This document shows, in pieces, positions 41,195-50,166 of a DNA stretch of 64,000 bases. The first letter of the stretch is position 1, and each line of letters begins with the position of its first letter. The translations under genes were made by a program, and so were the position numbers. The notes beneath the pieces are model-generated. The model made no database searches and was not told where the DNA came from. It saw nothing but the letters and a program-made list of their open reading frames with translations. Location: NCBI GenBank assembly GCA_045805565.1, contig JBJMKZ010000050.1, positions 1 through 64,000 on the forward strand, written 5' to 3'. This DNA comes from DATAEY01 sp045805565 (GTDB lineage: Bacteria > Actinomycetota > Thermoleophilia > Solirubrobacterales > Solirubrobacteraceae).

Positions 41195-41886
41195 GGCGCG
41201 CCCCGCTGGTGGCGGGCGCCGGCGCGGCCGCCGCCTGGTCGGCGCCGGCGCTGGCCGCGGTATGGCCGCCCGTCGCGCACGCGCTGCGCATCGAGCGTCG
41301 GCTTCCCGGTCGACCGCAGGCCGTCGGGCTGACCTTCGATGACGGGCCCCATCGCGAGGGCACGCCGGCCATCCTCGAGTGCCTGGCCCGCGCCGGCGCC
41401 AGCGCGACGTTCTTCCTGGTGGGCGAGCAGGTGGAGCGGGACGCCTCCCTTGCCGCCGAGATCGCCTCCGCCGGACACTCGATCGGCGTGCACGCCTACC
41501 GGCACCGCAACCTCCTGCGCCTCACTCGACGACAGCTCGCCGCCGACCTGGATCGCGCCGCCGAGGTGATCGGGAGCGCCACCGGCTCGCCGCCGCGTCT
41601 GCATCGGCCCCCCTACGGGATCTTCAGCCCCCTCGGCCTGCGCATGGTGCGACGCCGCGGGTGGCGCCCGCTGCTGTGGTCGCGCTGGGGCCGCGACTGG
41701 TCGGCGGGAGCCACCGCGACGTCGATCGCCGACCTCCTGACCCGGCGGCTGGCCGCCGGCGACGTCCTCCTGCTGCACGACGCCGACCACTACAGCGCGC
41801 CGGGGTCGTGGCGACGCACCGCTTCCGCCCTGCCGCGCGTGCTCGAGGCGATCGAGAGCCGTGGGCTGCGCCCGATCGTGCCCTGA
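41191..41886 (+). CDS. Polysaccharide deacetylase (CE4)
   Basis: 231 residues, NodB homology: LTFDDGPHREGT with the catalytic and metal Asp pair, HSIGVHAYRHRNL with metal histidines, RLHRPPYGIF with the conserved Arg-Pro-Pro-Tyr, and LLLHDADHYS near the C-terminus. An N-terminal hydrophobic stretch (LVAGAGAAAAWSAPALAAVW) suggests export or anchoring. It removes acetyl groups from N-acetylated sugars of wall or capsular glycan. ATG overlaps the upstream glycosyltransferase stop. Confidence 0.88.
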   Translation: MRRAPLVAGAGAAAAWSAPALAAVWPPVAHALRIERRLPGRPQAVGLTFDDGPHREGTPAILECLARAGASATFFLVGEQVERDASLAAEIASAGHSIGVHAYRHRNLLRLTRRQLAADLDRAAEVIGSATGSPPRLHRPPYGIFSPLGLRMVRRRGWRPLLWSRWGRDWSAGATATSIADLLTRRLAAGDVLLLHDADHYSAPGSWRRTASALPRVLEAIESRGLRPIVP

Positions 41887-41898
41887 CGGGCGCCGGGG

Positions 41899-43188
41899 CT
41901 ATCGGTCCGAGGACCTGCTGGGAGCCCCGTCGGGGGCGTCGACCGACGCGTCCTGGCGGCGCAGGGCGCCCGCCACAACGGCCACCCCGATCAGGGTGAA
42001 GAATGCGCTGAAGCCGAACACGCGGGTGTGGTCGGCGACCATGCCCATTACCGACTTCACCGGGGACACGAGCAGCGTGCCCGCATGCAGCTTGACCAGC
42101 ACCGCCACGGCGACGGCGGTCAGCAGCGTCGCCATCGCGACCCGGTAGGCACGCGCGGCCGGGAGAAGCGCTCGGGCCGCCAGCGCCGGAACTCGGTGGA
42201 CGGGCGAGCGCTCGGGCGCCGGATCGGCACGCGGCTCCTCGACGATCGCCACACGCCGCTCCTCTGGCTGCGCCACAGGTTCGTCGTCGGCCTGCGCAAG
42301 ATGCCATTCCAGGTAGCGGCGGACGCCCGTCCGGAACGACGTGGCGGGGGACCAGCCGAGCTCGGCGGCGGCGCGTACCCCGGATACGTCGGTTCCGCCG
42401 AAGTCCGCCGCCCGTGAGGGCCCGTGGACGACCTCGACCTCGCCCACCAGGTCGCGCACGGTGTGGGCGATCTCGAGGATGGTGACCGTCTCGTCGGTGA
42501 CGAGGTTGAACGTTCGGTTCGCGCCGCTGGGCTCGAGCGCGCGCACCACACCCTCCGCCAGGTCCTCGACGTAGATGAGCCGGCGCGTCTGGCGCCCGTC
42601 GCCGGCCACCGTCAACGCCTCGCCGGCCAGCGCCTTACCGATGAAGGTGGGGATGACCGCCGCGGGCCGGGCGCGAGGGCCGTACGGGATCCCGAAGCGC
42701 AGGATCGTGTACTCGAGGCCGTAGAGCTCGCGGTAGCTGCGGCAGTACATTTCGCCGGCCAGCTTCGTCGCCGTGTAGAGGTGGTCGGGCAGCCCCAGGG
42801 CGGTGTCCTCGTCGACCAGGCCGTTGGGCACGCTCCCGTACACCCAGATCGTGCTGCCGTAGACCACTCGACGCACTCCCGCCGCCCGCGCCGCCTCGAG
42901 CACGTTGAGGGTGCCGCGCGCATTGACCTCCTCGGCCGAGCGTGGCTCGCGCGCCACGATGCCCACGTCGGCGGCGGCGGCCAGGTGGACGACGAAGTCG
43001 CAGCCCTCCATGGCGCGGGTCAGGGCCGCCGGATCCAGGAGGTCGCCGATCACCGTCTCGATCTGGTCCGGGTGATGATGGGGCGAGGGGCGCAGGTCGA
43101 AGTTGCGCGGACGCCAGCCCGCCTCGACCAGGCGGTCGAGGACGTGGGAGCCGATGAACCCGGAACCGCCGGTGACCAGGACCCTCAT
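41899..43188 (-). CDS. NAD-dependent sugar epimerase/dehydratase fused to a membrane domain
   Basis: 429 residues. Residues 1-300 are an extended SDR: VLVTGGSGFIGSHVLDRL, FVVHLAAAADVG, GSTIWVYGSVPN, catalytic LYTATKLAGEMYCR (Tyr-x3-Lys), LRFGIPYGPRARP. The last 110 residues are a charged linker then two hydrophobic helices (AMATLLTAVAVAVLVKL and GFSAFFTLIGVAVVAGAL), an unusual membrane tether. Likely acts on a nucleotide sugar. ATG overlaps the DegT stop as ATGA. Confidence 0.88.
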   Translation of the reverse strand: MRVLVTGGSGFIGSHVLDRLVEAGWRPRNFDLRPSPHHHPDQIETVIGDLLDPAALTRAMEGCDFVVHLAAAADVGIVAREPRSAEEVNARGTLNVLEAARAAGVRRVVYGSTIWVYGSVPNGLVDEDTALGLPDHLYTATKLAGEMYCRSYRELYGLEYTILRFGIPYGPRARPAAVIPTFIGKALAGEALTVAGDGRQTRRLIYVEDLAEGVVRALEPSGANRTFNLVTDETVTILEIAHTVRDLVGEVEVVHGPSRAADFGGTDVSGVRAAAELGWSPATSFRTGVRRYLEWHLAQADDEPVAQPEERRVAIVEEPRADPAPERSPVHRVPALAARALLPAARAYRVAMATLLTAVAVAVLVKLHAGTLLVSPVKSVMGMVADHTRVFGFSAFFTLIGVAVVAGALRRQDASVDAPDGAPSRSSDR

Positions 43189-44231
43189 CGCAGCGCCAAC
43201 TCCGGCCGTGGGGACGTGTCGTGCGCCTCCGGTCGGTAGTAGAGCGGCACGCACCAGTGGTTGGCCGCCACCCAATCGGTGTTGGGCAGGCGGTCGCCGG
43301 TGCCCATGATGCGGTGGCAGGGCTGGTCGTAGACCTTGCCGGTCGAGCGCTCGATGGGATCGAAGACTATGTATTTGTAGAGGCCGGAGACCATTCCCTC
43401 GGGCAGGCGGAGACGATGGGGATGCATCGGATCGAGGCGCTCGCGGGCCGTGGCGTTCTTCCAGCCCACGATCGCCTCCAGTCGCTCGGTCTGCACGACG
43501 CCGATGGCCGCCGTGAACTCGCTCATCCTAAAGCCCAGCCCGGCGACGTGGTGGTCCGGCTTGCCGTAGTTGCGATAGGCCCGGGCGAACTCGACCAGAT
43601 CGTGGTGGCGGGTCACGAGCATCCCGCCCTCGCCGGTCGAGATCGTCTTGGTGGCGTAGAACGAGTACACGCCGGCGTCGCCCCAGCTCCCCGGTCGCCG
43701 TCCGTTCCACTGCGCCCCGTGGGCGTGGGCGCAGTCCTCGATCAGGAAGATGTCGTTGGCCGCGCAGTAGGCCGCGATCTGCTCCACCTCGAAGGCGATG
43801 TGCCCGCCGATGTGCACCAGCCAGGCCGCACGCGGCCGGTGCCGTTCGGCCTGGCGCTGGAAGTGCTCGAACGACATGCACAGGTCCTCGCGATTGCAGT
43901 CGACGAACTCGACCCGCCCGCCAGCCTGGCCGACGGTGAGCGGGGTGGCCATGAACGTGTTCGACGGGCACAGGACCGTCTCCCCCCGCACCCCGGCGTA
44001 TTCGAGCGCGGCGAGGGCGGCCCCGGTCCAACCCGAGGTGGCGACGCTCGGCAGCCCGTTCCAGGCCTCCCAGGTCTCCTCGAAGCGGGCCACCATCTCG
44101 CCCTCGGTCCAGCGCTGCGAGTCGAGGATCCCCGCCCACAGCTCGTGAAGGCGCGCACTGTCGCGGCGATCGAAGCCGATCGCGAAGGCGACCGGATCGG
44201 TCGCGGATGGGTGGAAGGCCGGATCGGTCAC
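43185..44231 (-). CDS. DegT/DnrJ/EryC1-family aminotransferase
   Basis: 348 residues. PLP enzyme transaminating keto-sugars. VATSGWTGAALAALEYAGV, CPSNTFMATPLTV, FLIEDCAHAHGAQWNGRRPG and the Schiff-base Lys in YSFYATKTISTGEGGML are the family motifs, followed by RNYGKPDHHVAGLGFRMSEF. GTG 44231 is preferred; a reverse-strand TATGCT (44261-44256) could give a 17-base leader. It is coupled to the epimerase gene, together suggesting synthesis of an amino- or deoxy-sugar. Confidence 0.88.
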   Translation of the reverse strand: MTDPAFHPSATDPVAFAIGFDRRDSARLHELWAGILDSQRWTEGEMVARFEETWEAWNGLPSVATSGWTGAALAALEYAGVRGETVLCPSNTFMATPLTVGQAGGRVEFVDCNREDLCMSFEHFQRQAERHRPRAAWLVHIGGHIAFEVEQIAAYCAANDIFLIEDCAHAHGAQWNGRRPGSWGDAGVYSFYATKTISTGEGGMLVTRHHDLVEFARAYRNYGKPDHHVAGLGFRMSEFTAAIGVVQTERLEAIVGWKNATARERLDPMHPHRLRLPEGMVSGLYKYIVFDPIERSTGKVYDQPCHRIMGTGDRLPNTDWVAANHWCVPLYYRPEAHDTSPRPELALR

Positions 44232-44298
44232 GGGAGTCGGATCCGCGGCGGCGCGAGCATATCCGCTGCCGGGGCGTGACCGCTGCGCGATAAGCCCC

Positions 44299-45003
44299 TT
44301 ATTCGACGGATGTACCCTCGGGGCGCCGGCGGGCGGCGAGCACCAGCAGGAAGCCACGGCGGCTGAACCCGGCGCTGGACAGGTGCACCGCCCGCAGGCC
44401 GGCCCCCCGCGCAGCCGACCGCACCGCGCCCTCGGAGCGCAGGGCGACCCGCCGGCGGGTCAGCGCCTCGCCGACCCGGTACAGCCAGCCGCCGGGGCTG
44501 CGCAGCGGGGCCGTCACCACCGCCCACCCGCCGGGGCGAAGCGCGCCCGCCAGGGCGCGCAGGGCGGCGTCGAGATCGGGGAGGTAGTTGAGCACGCCCA
44601 CGGCCAGGACACCGTCGTAGCCGCCGTCCACCGGCAACCGGCCGGGCAGCGTCCCGATCCGCGTCTCCACGTTGGAGACCCCCTCGCGACGCAGACGACG
44701 ATCCAGGTAGTCGAGCATGTCGGACGAGGCGTCAACCGCCACCACCCGGCGACAGCGGCGGGCCAGCGCCAGCGTGTACGCCCCGGTGCCGCAGCCGACC
44801 TCCAGGACCCGGTCGGAGCCCTGCGCCAGCCCCTCGAGCGCGCCGAGGACCGCCCCCTGCTCGCGCCGGCGCAGTGCCGCTTGCATCGGGTTCCAGGTGA
44901 ACCACCGCTCGTAGAGCTCGGGGTGCCACCCGGCGGTGTCCGCCATGAACCACGAGCGCCGGCCACCGCCCCGCCGCTCTAACTCGACCGGGGTGGGCGA
45001 CAC
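44299..45003 (-). CDS. SAM-dependent methyltransferase
   Basis: 234 residues, class I fold: motif I RVLEVGCGTGAYTLALA, VVAVDASSDMLDYL, GYDGVLAVGVLNYLPDLDAAL and LRPGGWAVVTAPL. Methyl acceptor unknown; position upstream of the sugar aminotransferase and epimerase suggests an O- or N-methyl sugar or a lipid. GTG 45003 is fixed by TAGCCT 7 bases away. A TetR gene ends 11 bases upstream on the same strand. Confidence 0.85.
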   Translation of the reverse strand: MSPTPVELERRGGGRRSWFMADTAGWHPELYERWFTWNPMQAALRRREQGAVLGALEGLAQGSDRVLEVGCGTGAYTLALARRCRRVVAVDASSDMLDYLDRRLRREGVSNVETRIGTLPGRLPVDGGYDGVLAVGVLNYLPDLDAALRALAGALRPGGWAVVTAPLRSPGGWLYRVGEALTRRRVALRSEGAVRSAARGAGLRAVHLSSAGFSRRGFLLVLAARRRPEGTSVE

Positions 45004-45010
45004 GCGCGGC

Positions 45011-45016
45011 AGGCTA
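45011..45016 (-). promoter_or_regulatory. -10 box of the methyltransferase gene (leaderless)
   Basis: TAGCCT on the reverse strand, 7 bases before GTG 45003. Its first bases overlap the TetR stop codon. Confidence 0.6.
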
Positions 45017-45610
45017 CTCGGCGAAAGCCTCGAGAGGCCGCCGGCTGGCCAGGAACAGCTCCACGACGCGGCGCCCGAACTCAGGATCGATCGGCTCGCC
45101 GCTGATCAGCTGGCGGAATACGATCGGGCCCGCGAGCTGGGACACCGCCTCGTCGATGTCGGTGTCCGCGGGCAGCTCGCCGCGCTCGATCGCCCCTTCC
45201 AGCGTACGCCGCACCGGGCCGCGGTGCTGCTCGCGCAGGCGCTCGCGAACGCCGGCAAGCTCGGGATCCCGCGAGGTGGCGTCCAGCAGCGTGGGGATCG
45301 CCGCCGCCCAGGTGGCCTTGCGCAGGTTGCTCACCTGGGCCTCCAGCAGCGTCTGCAGCCGCTCGCGCAGCGGCCCCTCGACGTCGGGCTCGGCGACCAC
45401 CGGCATGAGGCGGTGGAAGGCGGCGACCAGCAGGTCGCGGCGCGTGGCCCAGTGGCGGTAGATGGTCGAGCGCGCCACCCCGGAGCGCTCCACCACCGCC
45501 TCGACGGTGAGCGCGGGGACGCCGCCCTCCAGGAGCAGCCCGGTCGCCGCGTCCAGCACGGCGGCCCGGGAGCGCTCGACGCGCGGATCGGTGACTGCCT
45601 CGGTAGCCAT
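45014..45610 (-). CDS. TetR-family transcriptional regulator
   Basis: 198 residues. N-terminal helix-turn-helix: LDAATGLLLEGGVPALTVEAV then ERSGVARSTIYRHWATRRDLL. The C-terminal ligand domain is the TetR_C type with GPIVFRQLISGEPID. It lies divergent to the efflux operon with a palindrome between, so it most likely represses that operon and itself until a drug-like ligand binds. ATG 45610; TACCGT upstream on its strand may be its -10. Confidence 0.9.
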   Translation of the reverse strand: MATEAVTDPRVERSRAAVLDAATGLLLEGGVPALTVEAVVERSGVARSTIYRHWATRRDLLVAAFHRLMPVVAEPDVEGPLRERLQTLLEAQVSNLRKATWAAAIPTLLDATSRDPELAGVRERLREQHRGPVRRTLEGAIERGELPADTDIDEAVSQLAGPIVFRQLISGEPIDPEFGRRVVELFLASRRPLEAFAE

Positions 45611-45638
45611 GGGCGTTCCAGTACGGTACTGTCTCGAT

Positions 45639-45653
45639 ACGAAACTGTTTCGT
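45639..45653. promoter_or_regulatory. Probable TetR operator
   Basis: ACGAAAC-T-GTTTCGT is a perfect 7-base inverted repeat about 30 bases before the HlyD start. A second small palindrome, AGTAC-G-GTACT, is at 45620-45630. Both lie in the divergent TetR-efflux gap. Confidence 0.7.
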
Positions 45654-45681
45654 TTCGAACTCTAGCCCACCAGCCAGCCCG

Positions 45682-47541
45682 ATGGTGCACCTGGACCGGA
45701 TCCTCCTCACCCTCCGCCGCACCAGACCGGCGATCGCCGTGCCCGCGGCGATCGCCGTCGTCGTCGCGCTGGCCATCACCGCCGCGGGCTCGTTCGGAGA
45801 CGACCGGGGCCGTGGCGTGCCGGTCGAGCGCGGGGCGGTGGTGGCGACCGCGTCGGCGGACGGGAGCGTCCAGTCGGCGCAACAGCTGTCGCTGGGGTTC
45901 GAGGGGAGCGGGCGGATCGTCCAGGTCGCGGTCAAGGACGGCGACCGGGTCCATCGCGGGGAGCTCCTGGCCCGCCTCGAGGACGGCCCCCAGCGCGCCC
46001 GGCTGGCCGCGGCGCAGTCCGACCTCGGCTCGGCTCGGGCCAGGCTCACGCAGACCCAGACCGGTCTCACGCCGGTCGAGCTGGCCGCGCACGGCCGCCT
46101 GGCCGACCAGGCGCGGGTCGCGGTGTCCAACGCGCGCCGCGATGTGGCCGACGCCGCCCGGGTCGCGCGGACCAACGTGGGCGGGCTTCGCCACGCGCTC
46201 GCGCGCGCCCAGGTGAGCGGTGAGATCCTCGACCTGCGCGAGTCGGAGCTGCGCGCGGTCCAGGAGCGGGCCCAGGTAAGGGTCCTGAGCCGCCGCTACC
46301 TCGATGCCAAGGCCACCCGTGACGCCGACGAGCGCGACCTCGAGCAGGCGCTGAACCGTCAGCGCAAAACCCAGAACCGGACGCCCGCCGAGGACCGGCC
46401 GACCCAGCAGTCCCTCAATCAGGCGAACTACGCCGTCAACGTCTTGCAGGCCCGGGTCAACAACGACAACGTCGACATGTCGAACGCCCGCCAGGCACTC
46501 GACAACCAGGTGGGGTATATGCGCAACCTCATCTTGGAGGTGGACAACCGGCGCACCGCCCTGCGCAACGCCCGCCGCAACCTCGGCGACGCGGCCAACA
46601 ACCTGAGCAACGGGGTCGCCGGCGCCCGCCAGCAGATCAACTCCGCCCGGGACTCGTTGGCCACCACACAGGCCCAGCTGCAGGTCACGCTCGCGCAGAA
46701 CCGGGTCGGAGAGCAGGTCAAGGCGGCCGACGTGGCGGCGGCGATGGCCGACATGGCGCGGGCCGTCTCGTCGGTACGGGACGCCCGCAAGGCGGTGACG
46801 GATACCGAGCTGCGGGCGCCCACCACCGGGGTGGTGGGGCACGTGAACGCCAGGGTCGGCGAGGTGGTGCGTCCCAGCTTCGGGGCCTCTCCTTCGGCCC
46901 AGCCCAGCCCGCAGCCCTCGGTGGCGGCGCCGCCGCCCACGACGACCACTCCCGGCCCGCAGGCCAACGGCCAGGGCGCCGTCAATCCGAGCCCCTCAGC
47001 CCCCCCGACGGGCGCCGCGGGTCCCAACCTGGCGGGGGTCGGAGGCCAGGGCGGGCAGGCGTTGATCACCCTGGCGCAGACCGAGGGGCTCCAGGTCAAG
47101 GCCGACTTCAGCGAGAGCGACGTGGCCCGGATGCAGGTCGGCGATCGCGCCGCGGTCACCGTCGAGCCCTTCCCGGACCGGCGGTTCGCCGCCCACGTCG
47201 CGGCGATCGATCCGATCCCGACGGTGGCCTCCAACGTCGTGACCTACGAGGTCACGCTGGTGCTCGACGGCGACACCTACCGGGTGAAGCCGGGTATGAG
47301 CGCGAGCGCCAACGTCACCGTGGCGCGAGTCGAACATGCCCTCATCGTGCCGAGGACCGCCGTGCGATCGCCCCAGGGCGCCCAACCGACCGTGACCGTG
47401 GTCCTCCCCAACGGCAGGCTCGAGCCGCGCCTGGTGATCACCGGCCTGCAGAGCGACTCCAAGGTGCAGATCCTGGGCGGCGTGGGCCTGGGCGAGCGGG
47501 TGGTCCCGACGATCGCGCCCCCGCCTAACCTGGTCGGATGA
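45682..47541 (+). CDS. HlyD-family periplasmic adaptor (large, coiled coil)
   Basis: 619 residues. One N-terminal membrane helix (IAVPAAIAVVVALAITAAG), a first lipoyl half (GFEGSGRIVQVAVKDGDRVHRGELLARLED), about 280 residues of Ala/Gln/Arg/Asn coiled coil, the second lipoyl half (LRAPTTGVVGHVNARVGEVV), a Pro/Ser-rich insert (about 395-450), then a beta-barrel domain (GDRAAVTVEPFPDRRFAAHV). It should link the MFS pump to the outside. A Gram-positive carrying such an adaptor is common in Actinobacteria. First gene of the TetR-controlled operon. Confidence 0.87.
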   Translation: MVHLDRILLTLRRTRPAIAVPAAIAVVVALAITAAGSFGDDRGRGVPVERGAVVATASADGSVQSAQQLSLGFEGSGRIVQVAVKDGDRVHRGELLARLEDGPQRARLAAAQSDLGSARARLTQTQTGLTPVELAAHGRLADQARVAVSNARRDVADAARVARTNVGGLRHALARAQVSGEILDLRESELRAVQERAQVRVLSRRYLDAKATRDADERDLEQALNRQRKTQNRTPAEDRPTQQSLNQANYAVNVLQARVNNDNVDMSNARQALDNQVGYMRNLILEVDNRRTALRNARRNLGDAANNLSNGVAGARQQINSARDSLATTQAQLQVTLAQNRVGEQVKAADVAAAMADMARAVSSVRDARKAVTDTELRAPTTGVVGHVNARVGEVVRPSFGASPSAQPSPQPSVAAPPPTTTTPGPQANGQGAVNPSPSAPPTGAAGPNLAGVGGQGGQALITLAQTEGLQVKADFSESDVARMQVGDRAAVTVEPFPDRRFAAHVAAIDPIPTVASNVVTYEVTLVLDGDTYRVKPGMSASANVTVARVEHALIVPRTAVRSPQGAQPTVTVVLPNGRLEPRLVITGLQSDSKVQILGGVGLGERVVPTIAPPPNLVG

Positions 47542-48302
47542 CCCCGGGGCCGCGCAGTCCCGCGGAGAGCCCGTCCGCCCGGGCGGGCTCGGAGAGCGGC
47601 GACGGACGCTCGCAGGGCACCGACGGCCCGGCCACGGCGACGACCGACGAGGTCGGCGCACCGCCGGCGGCGACCGCCGCCGCCGAACGCCGCTCCATGC
47701 CCTGGCGGCGGATCGTCCCGGTGGCGGTGATCGTGGTCTTGCTGGCCGGCGCAGGCGGCGGCTACTACGTCTGGCAGGTCAGTCAGCGGGTGAAGATCGA
47801 CGACGCCACCATCGACGCGCCCCAGACCACGCTGCCCGCCCACGCGGGCGGCAACCTCAAGGCGGTCTACGCCTCGGTGGGCGACATGGTGCGCCCCTAC
47901 CGCCCGCTCGCCCGGGTGGGCAACGAGGTGATCACCTCCGACGTGTCCGGGATGGTCATCTCCATCCGCCAGGACGTCGGCGCCTTCATCCCGCCCGGGA
48001 CGACAGTGGTGACGCTGATCAACCCCCGGGCGCAGCGCGTCGAGGGCCAGATCGAGGAGGACAAGGGGCTCTCGGACCTGCGGATCGGCCAGCGCGCCGT
48101 GGTCAAGGTGGACGCGTTCGGCGGGCGCAAGTTTCCGGGAACGGTGGAGGAGATCAGCGACCAGCCCCATCAGCAGGCCATCAACTTCTCGATCTCCGAC
48201 AAGCGCCAGACCCAGAAGTACGACGTCAAGGTCAGGCTCGTCGGACCGCCCGATCCCGGGCTGAGGCAGGGGATGTCGGCCCGGATCTGGGTCTACAAGT
48301 AA
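47538..48302 (+). CDS. HlyD-family adaptor (short, no coiled coil)
   Basis: 254 residues. A disordered 50-residue N-terminus, one membrane helix (IVPVAVIVVLLAGAGGGYYVW), then lipoyl and barrel parts without the long hairpin: IDAPQTTLPAHAGGNLKAVY, VTSDVSGMVISIRQDVGAFI, LRIGQRAVVKVDAFGGRKFPG and LRQGMSARIWVYK. EmrA-like. ATG overlaps the first adaptor's stop by ATGA, so two adaptors serve one pump. Confidence 0.87.
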   Translation: MTPGPRSPAESPSARAGSESGDGRSQGTDGPATATTDEVGAPPAATAAAERRSMPWRRIVPVAVIVVLLAGAGGGYYVWQVSQRVKIDDATIDAPQTTLPAHAGGNLKAVYASVGDMVRPYRPLARVGNEVITSDVSGMVISIRQDVGAFIPPGTTVVTLINPRAQRVEGQIEEDKGLSDLRIGQRAVVKVDAFGGRKFPGTVEEISDQPHQQAINFSISDKRQTQKYDVKVRLVGPPDPGLRQGMSARIWVYK

Positions 48303-48304
48303 CG

Positions 48305-49822
48305 ATGGCGCGCGACGACGGCCGCGGCGGCGCTTCCGGCGGTCGATCGCCATGGGCGGTCCTGACCACGGTGATGGTGGGAACCCTGCTGATCGGGCTC
48401 GACCGCACGATCATCAACCTGGCCATCCCCAACGTCATCAAGGACTTCGACATCACGGTGTCGACCGCGGGCTGGCTGGCCACCGCCTACATCATCTCCA
48501 ACGCCGTCTTCGTGCCGGTGTTCGGCAAGCTCGGCGACATGATCGGGGACCGCCGCGTGTACACCGCCGGAATGTTCGGCTTCCTGGTGACCTCGGTGCT
48601 GTGCGGCCTGGCCCCGAACTTCGGAACGCTGGTGTTCTTCCGGGTGCTCCAGGGGCTGATCGGCGCGGCGGTGTTCCCCACCGGCCTGTCGCTCATCACC
48701 AGGACGTTCACCGACCGCAGGGCCCAGACGCAGGCGTTCGGCATCTGGACGTCCGCCTTCGCGGCCTCGTTCGTGATCGGTCCGCTGGTGGGCGGCCCAC
48801 TGATCGACGCCCTCTCCTGGCGCTGGATCTTCTTCATCAACTTCCCCATCTGCCTGGTCGGGATCGCGATGTCCAGGCGCCTGCTGCCCCGCGATCCCCA
48901 GAGCGGACGGCTGCACACCTTCGACTGGGAGGGGTCGGTGCTGCTGGGGGTCGCGCTGGCCGCCCTGGTCCTGGTACTCGAGCGCGGCCGGGACTGGGGA
49001 TGGGGGTCCCCGGTCAGTCTCGCCGCCTACCTGACCGTGCTGGTCTTCGTGGCGTGGTTCGTGCAGTTCGAGCGGCGCAGCCCGGATCCGGTGATCGACC
49101 TGCGGCTCGCGCGCAACCGGGTGCTGGTCAACTCGCTGGTGGTCACCTTCATCTCGTTCAGCGCGATGATGGGCTCGATGTTCCTGCTGCCCAACTTCGC
49201 CCAGACCTACCTGGGCTATACCGCGACCAAGACCGGCCTGCTCCTGCTGCCGATGGCGCTGACCATGATGATCGTGGCTCCGCTGGGGAGCCGCTTCGCG
49301 GCCAGGTTCCCCGCTCGGGTCTCGATCACCACCGGAATGACCATCGCCGCGGTGGCGATGTACCTGCTGCACGGACTCGACGCGAGGACCACTGCGCTGG
49401 AGCTCACGCTCCCGATGATGCTGCTGGCCCTGGGCCTGGCGCTCGGCTTCGCGCCGCTGACCGCGGCGGCGACCACGTCCGTTCCCCCGCGCGAGGCGGG
49501 GATGGCATCGGGCATCCTCAACCTCACCCGCAACGTGGCCGGGGCCCTGGGCATCGCGGTGTTCGGCACCCTGCTGGACAACAACATCGAGAGCAACGTC
49601 CTGGACATCGGGGGCGCCACGGTCATGCAGAGCCCGGCCCCGGCGATGGGGGGGATGATTCCCCAGCTCATCGTGGTCAAGTCCGAGATCGAGGCGTACG
49701 GGCACGTCTTCGCCGCCGCGGCCCTGGTGATGCTCGTCTGTGCCTTCGTGGCCCTGACCGTGCGCGACGCGCCGCGGCGGTCCGCCGACCTGGAGGCCGC
49801 CGAGGCGGCATCGGTGGCATGA
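48305..49822 (+). CDS. MFS drug transporter, DHA2/EmrB-QacA type
   Basis: 505 residues with about 14 helices. MVGTLLIGLDRTIINLAIP is helix 1 with the DHA2 Asp, followed by GWLATAYIISNAVFVPVFGKLGDMIGDRR (motif A), VLQGLIGAAVFPTGLSLI and GPLVGGPLIDALSWRWIFFIN (motif C). Proton-driven export of drugs or lipids. It starts 2 bases after the second adaptor and overlaps the next gene by ATGA. Confidence 0.92.
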   Translation: MARDDGRGGASGGRSPWAVLTTVMVGTLLIGLDRTIINLAIPNVIKDFDITVSTAGWLATAYIISNAVFVPVFGKLGDMIGDRRVYTAGMFGFLVTSVLCGLAPNFGTLVFFRVLQGLIGAAVFPTGLSLITRTFTDRRAQTQAFGIWTSAFAASFVIGPLVGGPLIDALSWRWIFFINFPICLVGIAMSRRLLPRDPQSGRLHTFDWEGSVLLGVALAALVLVLERGRDWGWGSPVSLAAYLTVLVFVAWFVQFERRSPDPVIDLRLARNRVLVNSLVVTFISFSAMMGSMFLLPNFAQTYLGYTATKTGLLLLPMALTMMIVAPLGSRFAARFPARVSITTGMTIAAVAMYLLHGLDARTTALELTLPMMLLALGLALGFAPLTAAATTSVPPREAGMASGILNLTRNVAGALGIAVFGTLLDNNIESNVLDIGGATVMQSPAPAMGGMIPQLIVVKSEIEAYGHVFAAAALVMLVCAFVALTVRDAPRRSADLEAAEAASVA

Positions 49823-50166
49823 GGCGGCTCGCCTGCGCCCTGGTCGTGGGGGCGGTGCTGGCGGTCCCCGGCGTCGCCCAGGCCCACACCCTGACCATGG
49901 GCCTCGCACTCTTCAAGGCCAGGCAGTACGTGGCGGCGCTGGCGGCCCGGACCTTTCCGACCCAGGAGGTCGGCTGGCAGATCACCGGCTGTGCCCGCGT
50001 GAGTCCTCACGCGGTGAACTGCGCGTTCTTCACGGTCAGCGAGTCCGACCCCGTCATCCAGCGGCGGTTCCGCTGCGACGAGGCGGTCCAGATCTACTAC
50101 GCCACCCCGCGCAGCCACTACCGGCACACCCGCCCGATCGGGATGCCCCGCTGCCGGCGGGAGTGA
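49819..50166 (+). CDS. Small secreted Cys-containing protein
   Basis: 115 residues. Signal peptide MRRLACALVVGAVLAVPGVAQA, mature part with four cysteines (TGCARV, NCAFF, RCDEA, RCRRE), suggesting two disulfides. No family recognised; it vaguely resembles secreted proteins with a cystatin-like or PepSY-size fold. Coupled by ATGA to the efflux pump. The amidase relic begins with GTGA overlapping its stop. Confidence 0.72.
   Translation: MRRLACALVVGAVLAVPGVAQAHTLTMGLALFKARQYVAALAARTFPTQEVGWQITGCARVSPHAVNCAFFTVSESDPVIQRRFRCDEAVQIYYATPRSHYRHTRPIGMPRCRRE

Noticed and set aside
44286..44302. ATAAG-CCC-CTTAT hairpin as terminator or operator
   Set aside because: The stem is only 5 bases, at the methyltransferase stop, with no T-run; too weak to call.
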